This document shows positions 8,638 to 16,425 of a stretch of DNA of 64,000 nt, in pieces. This DNA comes from Falsiroseomonas frigidaquae. GTDB lineage: Bacteria; Pseudomonadota; Alphaproteobacteria; Acetobacterales; Acetobacteraceae. The stretch lies in assembly GCF_012163145.1 (NCBI RefSeq), contig NZ_JAAVTX010000001.1, positions 1-64,000 on the forward strand, given 5' to 3'. Both the position numbers and the translations under genes were made by a program. Under the pieces are notes generated by a model. The model did not search any database, was not told the DNA's origin, and was given only the letters and a program-made list of their open reading frames with translations. Each line of letters opens with the position of its first letter. Within the stretch, counting starts at the first letter, position 1.

Positions 8638-9621
8638 ATGCTGAAGAGGCGAATCCTTGTCACATCCACCGCCGCAACCGCGGCCCTGCTCGCGGCGCCG
8701 CACGCATGGGCGCAGCCACGCGGCGCCGACCAGACGGTGCGGATCATCGTGCCCTTCCCCCCGGGCGGCCCGGCGGACATCGTCGGCCGGCTGCTCGCAC
8801 GCGCGCTGACCGGGCAGCTCGGCCAGACCTTCGTGGTCGAGAACCGGGCGGGCGCCGGCGGCGTCATCGGCATCGAGGCCGTGGCCCGGGCGCGGCCGGA
8901 CGGCACCACGCTGGGCATCGGCAGCAGCGGCGCGCTGTCGGTCCTGCCGAACCTGATGCCGCGCATGCCCTACCAGGTCGAGCGCGACATCCAGCCCATC
9001 TCGCTCGCCATCTCCGTGCCGCAGGTGCTGGCGGTGCATCCCTCGGTGCAGGCCCGCAGCGTCGCCGAGCTGGTGGCGCTGGCGCGGCGCCAGCCGGGCA
9101 CCCTCGCCTTCGCCTCCTCCGGCAGCGGCAACTCGCTGCATCTGGCGGCGGAGCTGTTTCGCGCCCGCGCCGGGGGGATCGAGCTGATGCATGTGCCCTA
9201 TCGCGGCGCGGCGCCGGCGGTGACGGACCTTATCGCCGGACAGGTGCAGCTGATGTTCGGCGACGTGCCGGTGATGCTGCCGCATGTGCAATCCGGTGCC
9301 ATCCGGGCGCTGGCCGTCACCGCCGCCGAGCGGTCCCCGGCCTTGCCCGATGTGCCGACCATGGCCGAGGCGGGGGTCAACGGCGTGGAGTCGGAAAGCT
9401 ACTACGGGCTGATCGGGCCCACGGGCATGCCGGCGGAACGCGTCGCGGAACTGCACCGCGCGGTGCGGAACGCCCTGCAGGACCCGGCGACGCGCCAGCC
9501 CCTGCTGGACCAGGGCGGCCGCCTCATCGGCAGTTCCCCGGAGGAATTCGCCGCGCATATCCGGCGGGAGGGCGAGAAATGGGCCGAGGTGATCCGCTTC
9601 TCGGGCGCGCGGCTCGAGTGA
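8638..9621 (+). CDS. Bug-type TTT solute-binding protein
   Basis: 327 residues. A signal peptide (MLKRRILVTSTAATAALLAAPHAWA) precedes VRIIVPFPPGGPADIVGRLL and VVENRAGAGGVIGIEAVARA, the two conserved ligand-site loops of the family. A ribosome binding site, GGGAGGAA, lies just before the ATG. It is the second Bug gene of the 5106-9621 group, so the same pathway may use two related ligands. Confidence 0.9.
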   Translation: MLKRRILVTSTAATAALLAAPHAWAQPRGADQTVRIIVPFPPGGPADIVGRLLARALTGQLGQTFVVENRAGAGGVIGIEAVARARPDGTTLGIGSSGALSVLPNLMPRMPYQVERDIQPISLAISVPQVLAVHPSVQARSVAELVALARRQPGTLAFASSGSGNSLHLAAELFRARAGGIELMHVPYRGAAPAVTDLIAGQVQLMFGDVPVMLPHVQSGAIRALAVTAAERSPALPDVPTMAEAGVNGVESESYYGLIGPTGMPAERVAELHRAVRNALQDPATRQPLLDQGGRLIGSSPEEFAAHIRREGEKWAEVIRFSGARLE

Positions 9622-9759
9622 GCCGCGAACCGCGCCCCACCGATGGCGCGGATCGCTCCGGGGGTGCGGGATCAGGAGGGCCGCGTGCGCCGACGCGCAG
9701 TTGCGACCCTCTGCCAGGCAGGGCTACCAAGCGCCTGTCGCGCGGCATGAGGAGCGCAG

Positions 9760-10490
9760 ATGGTACGCCTTGCGCAGCTGCTGGGGCCGGTCCTGGGAGC
9801 AGCCGGATTGCTGGCCACCCTGGCGACGCCGGTGGCTGCCAACCCGGCATCGCCCCCGTCATCGCCCCCGGCATCCACCGCCTGCGCCTCCGCAATCGCA
9901 GCCGTCGAGCCCGCATCCGGCCTGCCACCCGGGCTGCTGTTCGCCATTGCCCTGGTCGAGACCGGGCGCGCGACGCCGGGCGGCGGCGGCATGCAGCCCT
10001 GGCCCTGGTCCTGGAATGCCGCGGGCGCAGTGGCGTGGCCAGGAACAGGGCGGCGGCGGTGGCCGCCGTGGCCGCCCTGCGGGCCGGCGGCGTCGCATCC
10101 ATCGATGTGGGTTGCATGCAGATCAACCTGCTGCACCATCCGGACGCCTTCGCCGACCTGCACGAGGCCTTCGATCCGGTCGCCAATGTTCGCTACGCCG
10201 CGGCCTTCCTGTCGCGGCTGCGGGCGGGGCTGCCGGACTGGGAGGCGGCCATCCGGCGCTACCATTCCGGAAACGCCGCCCGCGGTGACGCCTACCGGCG
10301 ACGCGTCGCCATGGCCCAGCTGGGCCAGGCCTGGCGCGGCGGCACGCCGGCCGCCGCGTCGATCGAACTGCCGGGCCGCAGCCTCTGCGCGCCGGGTGCC
10401 CGGCTTGTCCTGGTTCTCCGCGGCAGTCCGGACCCGCGCATCCGGCGACGCGCCGCCCGCATGGTCTGCCTGGCGCCGCCCCGGCGCTGA
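9760..10490 (+). pseudogene. Lytic transglycosylase, frameshifted
   Basis: A transglycosylase SLT-type gene in two frames. The first frame has a good AGGAG site, a signal peptide (LGAAGLLATLATPVAAN), and the catalytic glutamate in IALVETGRA, then PWPWSWNAAG. The rest (RNRAAAVAAVAALRAGGV, then IDVGCMQINLLHHPDAFADL and YHSGN) continues in the frame one base back, reached near 10020-10040. Joined, the product would be about 242 residues and would look complete. Either a base was lost in this GC-rich stretch and the gene is recently inactivated, or the base is a sequencing error. Programmed slippage is unlikely because no slippery heptamer is seen. Confidence 0.8.
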
Positions 10491-10511
10491 GGGCTGGACC
10501 CTCTGCCGCCG

Positions 10512-11906
10512 TCAGGCACCCAACCGCCGCGCCAGTTCGAACAGCAGCGCCTCGCTGCCATGGCTGCCGACCAGTTGCACCCCGATCGGGCGGCCATCGG
10601 GATGCGGCTGGCCCGGCACGGTCAGCCCCGGCCAGCCCATCGCGTTCACCCAGGTGGCGAAGACATTCTGGGCGCGCGCATGGCCGGGCTGGCCATCGAT
10701 GAAGGCCGGGAATTCCCGCTCCACCGGCCAGGCCGGCGCCGCCGCGCTCGGCAGCAGCAGCGCGTCATGCGCGCCCCAGCGCGCGGAGACATCGGCGCGG
10801 AAGGCGGCGAGCGCGTCCAGCGCCTCGACATATTCGGTGGCCGTCATGGTCGCGCCGCGCGCCGCCATGGGCTTCAGGGACTCGCTCGCTTCCGCCTCCC
10901 AGCGCTCCGGGAAGCGGGCGGCCATGCGGGCGACGCCGACGGCGGTCAGCACGCCCCAGATGGCGCGCAGCGCCGCCAGGTCATAGGGGATTGTGCAGGG
11001 CACCACCTCGCAGCCCTCCGCCGCGAGGCGGGATGCCGCCTCCGCCACCGCCTGCCGCACCTCCGCGTCCACCAATTCCCCCTCGATGGCGGCGCACCAG
11101 CCCACGCGCAGGCGGCGGCCCGGCCCGGCCGGCTCCTCCGGCGGCAGGCGCAGGGAGGTCGGATCGCGCGCATCCGGCCCGGCCACCGCGCCATAAAGCA
11201 GGCGCAGATCCGCCAGCGTCGCCGCGATCAGCCCCACCGCCTGGAAATCCAGCGCCATCGGCGGGAAGCCGTGCCGGCGCGCGATCCGCCCATTGCTGGG
11301 CCGCAGCCCGACCAGCCCGGTATAGCCCGCGGGCAATCGGGTGGAGCCGCCGGCATCGGTCGCCACCGACAGCGGCACCATCCCCGCCGCGATCGCCGCC
11401 ACCGCGCCGCCACTCGACCCGCCGGGCGTCAGCGCCGGGTTCAGCGGGTTGCGGGTATGGCCGGTGAGCGGGCTGAAGCAGCGGCCGGACAGGGCGAATT
11501 CCGGCGTGCTGGTCTTGCCGACGATCACGGCACCGGCGGCGCGCAGCCGCTCCACCACGATATCGTCCTGTGCCGGCACGAAATCGGCGAAGAAGCGGCT
11601 GCCCCAGCGCGCGGGCATCCCCGCGACATGCAGATTGTCCTTCACGCTGACCGGCACACCATCCAGCGGCCCCAGCGCCGCGCCGGCACGGTGCCGCGCG
11701 GCCGATGCGGCGGCCGCCATCGCCGCGCCATCCGGGTCCAGATGCGCCCAGGCATGCAGGGTGCCGTCCAGCGCCGCGATGCGGTCCAGGCAGGTTCGCA
11801 GCAACGCCTCAGGCGTCGTCGTGCCAGCGGCCAGGCTTGCGGCCATCTCGGCCGCCGTGTCGCGGGGGAACAGGGTTGGGGCCATCATGCTATCCTTGTC
11901 CATCAT
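10512..11906 (-). CDS. Amidase, amidase-signature family
   Basis: 464 residues with the complete Ser-cisSer-Lys triad: lysine in VSVKDNLHVAG, cis-serine in TPGGSSGGAVAA and nucleophile in TDAGGSTRLPA. Enzymes of this family hydrolyse carboxamides to acid and ammonia; the range is wide and the substrate is unknown. The start ATG overlaps the stop of the upstream IclR gene (ATGA), with GAGG about seven bases ahead, so translation is coupled. The pair is divergent from a Bug receptor and a cyclase-family hydrolase, suggesting uptake and stepwise hydrolysis of an amide-bearing acid. Confidence 0.88.
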   Translation of the reverse strand: MMDKDSMMAPTLFPRDTAAEMAASLAAGTTTPEALLRTCLDRIAALDGTLHAWAHLDPDGAAMAAAASAARHRAGAALGPLDGVPVSVKDNLHVAGMPARWGSRFFADFVPAQDDIVVERLRAAGAVIVGKTSTPEFALSGRCFSPLTGHTRNPLNPALTPGGSSGGAVAAIAAGMVPLSVATDAGGSTRLPAGYTGLVGLRPSNGRIARRHGFPPMALDFQAVGLIAATLADLRLLYGAVAGPDARDPTSLRLPPEEPAGPGRRLRVGWCAAIEGELVDAEVRQAVAEAASRLAAEGCEVVPCTIPYDLAALRAIWGVLTAVGVARMAARFPERWEAEASESLKPMAARGATMTATEYVEALDALAAFRADVSARWGAHDALLLPSAAAPAWPVEREFPAFIDGQPGHARAQNVFATWVNAMGWPGLTVPGQPHPDGRPIGVQLVGSHGSEALLFELARRLGA

Positions 11907-12757
11907 CGTATCGCCTCGGCATCCTGCAGGGCGGATCGCGCCAGGATCGCCGCCAGCGCCGCCGCTTCCCGCAGCAGCAGCCGGGCCACCCGTTCCAGCC
12001 GCGGCGGCGCCAGGCGCTCGGAGATCGCAACCACCGAAAGGGATGCCGCCGGCAGGCCACGCAGCGCCGGCAGGCCACGCAGCGCCGGCAGCGGCACCGG
12101 GACGGCCACGCCGCGATAGCGCGCCACGAAACGGCCGGTGCTGACCGAAAAACGATCGCGCCGCGCCTGTGCCAGCGCCTCCCGTACCCTGGTCTCGGTC
12201 AGGCGGTAGCGCGGGTAACGCGCGGCATTGCCGGCCAGCGCGGCCTCGGCCTCCGCCGCCGGCAGCCCGGCCAGCACCGCCAATGCCCCGGCGCCGACAC
12301 CAAGCGGCCGCCGGTTGCCGATCTCCAGCGGCAGGGCCTTGATCGGGAAACCCCCCTCGCAGCGATCCAGGCACAGCGCGTCCGGCCCGCTGCGGATGGT
12401 GAGATAGGCGCTGTCGCCGCTCTGTTCCGCCAGCCGCTCCAGGCTCGGCCGGCACAGCGCCCGCAGGTCGAGCCGGGGTGCGGCGGCGAGGCCCAGTTCG
12501 TACAGCAGCGGTCCCGGCCGGTAGGTCCGCTCCGCGACCTCCTGCGCCAGCATCTGCTCGGCGACCAGGGCCTGCAGCATGCGGTGCGCCGTGGGGCGCG
12601 CCAGCCCGGTTGCCGCGGCCAGCGCACCAAGCGAGGCGCCCTGGCCGCGCGCGGCCACGATCTCCCGCAGCAGCGCGGCCACGCGGTGGATGGTCTGCGC
12701 GCCGTCGCGCGGCAGGGGCGCGGCGGCGAGGCTGGCGGTGGTCAGATCAGAGTCCAC
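11903..12757 (-). CDS. IclR-family transcriptional regulator
   Basis: 284 residues from the GTG at 12757, which has GGGAG nine bases upstream; the open frame extends to 12841 but without a better start. The helix-turn-helix (GASLGALAAATGLARPTAHRMLQALVAEQML) and IclR effector domain (LCLDRCEGGFPIKALPLEIGNRRPLGVGAG-type stretch) are clear. Within the effector domain an 18-base tandem duplication produces a repeated LPALRG. It is translationally coupled to the amidase and its promoter faces the Bug gene, so it should regulate both arms. Confidence 0.85.
   Translation of the reverse strand: MDSDLTTASLAAAPLPRDGAQTIHRVAALLREIVAARGQGASLGALAAATGLARPTAHRMLQALVAEQMLAQEVAERTYRPGPLLYELGLAAAPRLDLRALCRPSLERLAEQSGDSAYLTIRSGPDALCLDRCEGGFPIKALPLEIGNRRPLGVGAGALAVLAGLPAAEAEAALAGNAARYPRYRLTETRVREALAQARRDRFSVSTGRFVARYRGVAVPVPLPALRGLPALRGLPAASLSVVAISERLAPPRLERVARLLLREAAALAAILARSALQDAEAIR
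12048..12091 (-). repeat. 18-bp tandem repeat inside the IclR gene
   Basis: GCCGGCAGGCCACGCAGC occurs at 12048-12065 and 12066-12083, followed by eight bases of a third copy. It is in frame and adds six residues (a repeated LPALRG) in the effector domain of the regulator. Confidence 0.75.
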
Positions 12758-12922
12758 AATACGGAACTCCCGATTGCGCAGTTTGGCTTCGACCGCGAGC
12801 ATACACGGCAACAAGGTTGGCGGTGGTCCAGGGGTCCACATGGTGGACTCTTCAGCGCCCCGCCCCCGCCGTTAAGGAAGCAGCCCGTCGCTCGGCCCAA
12901 CTCGGACCGGGAGATCCTCACC

Positions 12923-13912
12923 ATGCCTCACCCTCGTCGCACCACCCTCACCCGCCGTGGCCTGCTGGTGGCCGCCGGCGCCCTGGCCGCGGGAACCACC
13001 CAGGCCCAGGGCCAGGGCTACCCGAACCGCCCATTGCGGCTGATCGTGCCCTTCCCGCCGGCCGGCGCCGCCGATGTCATGTCCCGCGTGGTCGCGGAGG
13101 CCGCCCGCGCCGCCTTCGGCCAGAATGTCGTGGTCGAGAACCGCTCCGGCGGCGGCGGCACCATCGGCACCGAGGCGGTGATGCGCAGCGCGCCGGATGG
13201 CTACACCCTGCTGATGGCCAACCAGTCCACCCATTCCGTCAACCCGGAGATCCGCGAGAACCCGGGCCTCGACCCAGTGGCGATGGTGCCGATCGCCTCG
13301 GTCGGGAATGTCGCGCAGGTGCTGTATGTCCGGCCCGGCCTCGCGGCACGTTCGGTGCCGGAGCTCATCGCCCTGGCCAAGGCCAGTCCGGGCCAGCTGA
13401 CCTACGGCACCGCCGGCATCGGCACCGGCGGGCACCTGGCCATGATGCTGCTGGAAGCCCATGCGGGCATCGAGCTGAACCACATCCCCTTCCGCGGCAC
13501 GGCCCCCTCCACCGCCGCGGTGCTGGCCGGGCAGGTGGACATGATGATCGACACGATGCCGACCGCCCTGCCGCACATCGAGAACAATGCCGTGCGGCCG
13601 ATCGCCGTCACCACCACCACGCGCCATGCCCGGCTGCCGCAGGTGCCTTCCCTGACCGAGGCCGGCTTCAACGACTATGAGGCGGTGCTGTATTATGCGC
13701 TGTACGCCCCGCCCGGCACGCCGGATGGCATCGCGGCACGGCTGGGCGAGGGCTTCGAGACAACCGTCGCGCAGCCCGCCGTGGCGCAGCGCCTGAACGA
13801 GATGGGATGCGACCCGCTTCCCGTGCCACGCGCCGGGCTCGGCGCGCATGTCGCCGCCGACCGGGCCCGCTGGCGCGCGGTGATCCGCCGTGCCGGCATC
13901 CGTATCACCTGA
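12923..13912 (+). CDS. Bug-type TTT solute-binding protein
   Basis: 329 residues. The leader is twin-arginine-like (LTRRGLLVAAGALAAGTTQA), so export may be by Tat. The ligand loops are RLIVPFPPAGAADVMSR and VVVENRSGGGGTIGTEAV. Start: ATG with GGGAG upstream. It is divergent from the IclR-amidase pair and 20 bases ahead of a cyclase-family gene, with which it forms an operon. Its ligand is likely the substrate of the cyclase or amidase. Confidence 0.9.
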   Translation: MPHPRRTTLTRRGLLVAAGALAAGTTQAQGQGYPNRPLRLIVPFPPAGAADVMSRVVAEAARAAFGQNVVVENRSGGGGTIGTEAVMRSAPDGYTLLMANQSTHSVNPEIRENPGLDPVAMVPIASVGNVAQVLYVRPGLAARSVPELIALAKASPGQLTYGTAGIGTGGHLAMMLLEAHAGIELNHIPFRGTAPSTAAVLAGQVDMMIDTMPTALPHIENNAVRPIAVTTTTRHARLPQVPSLTEAGFNDYEAVLYYALYAPPGTPDGIAARLGEGFETTVAQPAVAQRLNEMGCDPLPVPRAGLGAHVAADRARWRAVIRRAGIRIT

Positions 13913-13932
13913 ACCCAGGAGGAAACCCCACC

Positions 13933-14622
13933 ATGGAATTCGTCGACCTGAGCCGCGAGATCTTCCATCGCACGCAGACCCACCCCTCCCACCCCCCGGT
14001 GGTGATGACGGTGTGGAACGACCATTCGGAGCCGAAGCGCGCCGGCAACACCACCTTCACCAGCAAGGCGCTGTCCATCGCCTTCAGCGACCATGCCGGC
14101 ACGCATGTCGATGCCCCGGTGCATTTCGACCCGCGCCCCGATGCGCTGTCGATCGACCAGGTGCCGCTGGAGAAGTTCTACACCTCCGCCTTCTGCATCG
14201 ACCTGTCGCACCTGCCGCTGAAGACCGCGGCAACGCTGGAGGAGTTGCAGGCGGCGGTGGCGAAGTCGGGCGAGACGATCCGCGCCGGCGATACGGTGCT
14301 GATCCACATGGCCACCAATGACAGGCTGCTGGGCAAGCCTGGCTATGCGCATGACTTCCCCGGCCTGTCGCTGCCGGCGATCCATTGGCTGGCGGACCAG
14401 GGCATCGGCATGTTCGGGGTGGAGGCGATCAGCCCGGCGCCGGAGGGGGAGCCGAACTTCCAGGCGCATATGGCCTGCGCCGAGCGGGGCATCACCCACA
14501 TGGAATGCCTGGCCAACCTGGACAAGCTGCTGGGTCGCGGCCGCTTCACCTTCATCGGCTTCCCGCTGCGCATCCGCGGCGGCACCGCGAGCCCGATCCG
14601 CGCGGTGGCGATGTTCGCCTGA
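13933..14622 (+). CDS. Cyclase-family metal-dependent hydrolase (kynurenine-formamidase-like)
   Basis: 229 residues with the family metal-binding motif HAGTHVDAPVHF (HxGTHxDxPxHF) and a C-terminal IGFPLRIRGGTASPIRAV segment. The cyclase fold covers arylformamidases and isatin or lactam hydrolases. The ribosome binding site AGGAGGAAA is strong. It is cotranscribed with the Bug receptor before it and opposite an amidase, so this locus probably degrades an amide or formamide of a carboxylic acid. The true substrate is not evident. Confidence 0.85.
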   Translation: MEFVDLSREIFHRTQTHPSHPPVVMTVWNDHSEPKRAGNTTFTSKALSIAFSDHAGTHVDAPVHFDPRPDALSIDQVPLEKFYTSAFCIDLSHLPLKTAATLEELQAAVAKSGETIRAGDTVLIHMATNDRLLGKPGYAHDFPGLSLPAIHWLADQGIGMFGVEAISPAPEGEPNFQAHMACAERGITHMECLANLDKLLGRGRFTFIGFPLRIRGGTASPIRAVAMFA

Positions 14623-15063
14623 CCGGCGGGGCGGCGGCAGGATCGGCGCATGGCCGGCCTGCCGCCCCCAGGGCAAGTGCCTGAGTAGACAGTGTCGGTA
14701 TGCCTGCGTGGCGTTGCAGCGGCGCAGGTAACCGCCCGGGCCACGGCCCCTGGGTCACCAAGGTCGCATGCTGATGGCGGAGGAGTTCCCAGGGCCGTCC
14801 GAATGGCGGTCGCGGCCAACCGCGGGCTGCGAAACGAGACGCACCCGCGCCGTCAAGCCCTGAAGGGTCGCGGCATCCTGCGCGAATCCGCACGACCGGC
14901 ACCACCGCCAGCGCGAACAGGCTGCGCTGCGGCATCGCGCCCCACGAGTCCGGCGAGAAGGCCGGAGGCATAGGCGATCCGCGGACATCCCAGGCAGACA
15001 GCTGTCATTAATAAATCTCCCATACTTGTGATCAACCAGATCGACCTGCACGGAGATTTGTTC
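14623..15063. other. Intergenic region, no supported gene
   Basis: About 440 bases between the cyclase gene and the globin-coupled chemoreceptor. Several frames are open because of GC content but none has a recognisable product or ribosome binding site. The last 60 bases (TCATTAATAAATCTCC onward) are distinctly AT-richer than their surroundings and probably hold the promoter of the chemoreceptor gene. Confidence 0.5.
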
Positions 15064-16407
15064 ATGATTCCTGTCGGGACGCGCGATCGCCGATTGCTGG
15101 CATTCGGGATCGAAAGCCAGCATCTTCAGTGCCTCAGGTTGCACGCTGCCTCCACGCGCCGCCTTCTGCCCGCTGTGCTGCTTCAAAGCGCCGCATCGTT
15201 CGTGCAGTGGCCGGAGATTCACACGGCCCTTCAGGTGCCTGCGGTCAGCGACGTCCGTTCCCAGCACTGGATGCGGGTCGTCGGAGGCGAAGTGGAAGAT
15301 GGCTTCGCCGCATCGGCTCGAAGCCTGGCGACCGCCTTCTATGATCACGGCGTGCCAGGCTACGCAATGGCCATCTGCCATTCCGCCGTGACCAGCGGCA
15401 TCGCCGCGACGCTCACCAGCGCGCCCATTCGAAGCTGGCCGTTCGGACGAGGCAGCGGGGATTTCAAAGGCGTCCCGCTGCTCGCGGAGGCGCTCGGCAA
15501 GGTGGCCTGGCTCGACCTGGAGGTTCTCCTCGAGACCTATGCGGAGGTGGAAAAGGCACGCCGGGAGTCGGCCCAGCGCCAGATCAAGCATTTCCAGCAT
15601 CGCATCCAGTCGGTCGCCAAGACGGTCGGATCCTGCGCGACGTCTGTCGAGCAGAATGCGAAGACCCTTTCCTGGTCCGTACACCAGACAAGCCAGAAGG
15701 CCACCGACGCCCGCGACGCGTCGGTGGAGGCCTCGGAGAACGTCCGTTCGGTGGTCGGCGCAGCCGAGCATCTCTCGGCCACCATCGGCGAAGTTGCGCA
15801 ATAGGTGACATTGGCTACGAACGTCGCAGTTCAGGCCAACAGCAGCGCGAAGGCAGCGGAGAGCCGCATCCACTCGCTCCGCGACTCGGCCGAGCGCATC
15901 GGCCGCGTCGTCGTGTTGATCGAGGCGATCGCATCCCAGACCAACCTTCTCGCCCTGAACGCGACCATCGAGGCTGCCCGCGCGGGTGATGCGGGCAAGA
16001 GCTTTGCGGTCGTCGCCAATGAGGTGAAGGTGCTGGCCACCCAGACCGCCCGGGCGACCAGGGAGATCGCAGATCAGATCTCCGCAATCCAGTCGACAAC
16101 GCGAGAGGTCGTCTCGGCCGTGGCTGAGATCGGCACCGTGATCGGCGAGATGGACGGCATATCAGGCGCCATCGCGATCTCGGTCGAGCAGCAACGATCG
16201 GCGACCCTGGGAATCGCCGACCATGTCGGTCGCGTCGCCAGCAATGCCCGTCAGGTCGCCGACGATATCGGCAGCGTGAGCGATGCGGCCGTGCAGTCAG
16301 GCAGTGCAGCCAGCGGGATGCTCGGCATCGCATCGGATCTGGCAGGCCAGGCGGCACAACTCGATCAGGCGGTGTCGGAACTGCTGGCGCAAAGCCAGGC
16401 GGCCTGA
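15064..16407 (+). pseudogene. Globin-coupled (HemAT-like) methyl-accepting protein, interrupted by one TAG
   Basis: One continuous reading frame of 447 codons with a single TAG at 15802-15804. Before it is a protoglobin-like sensor domain (about residues 5-165, with FYDHGVPGYAM as the likely proximal-histidine region and a terminal LDLEVLLETYAEVEKA helix) and the start of a coiled coil. After it is the core MCP signalling hairpin, [20 protein letters not shown], then [20 protein letters not shown]. No membrane segments, as in soluble HemAT. The context GCG-CAA-TAG-GTG fits a CAG to TAG change within an expected EVAQQV. The ATG at 15064 has GGAG eight bases ahead. A GTG right after the TAG could restart the signalling half. 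It is followed 18 bases later by a diguanylate cyclase. Confidence 0.8.
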
Positions 16408-16425
16408 GGCAAGGGAAGTCCGCAG

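Noticed and set aside
8706-10490. One long plus-strand frame spanning the Bug gene and the transglycosylase end
   Set aside because: Only its last 150 codons carry homology (the shifted half of the transglycosylase); the rest is an out-of-frame reading of the Bug receptor.
14552-14971. Minus-strand frame of 139 codons in the gap after the cyclase gene
   Set aside because: No ribosome binding site, no family resemblance, and it overlaps the end of the cyclase gene. Treated as chance.
15802-15804. TAG in the chemoreceptor as a possible pyrrolysine or programmed readthrough codon
   Set aside because: Pyrrolysine systems are essentially confined to methylamine users, chemoreceptors have no need of it at this coiled-coil position, and a simple CAG to TAG change explains it.
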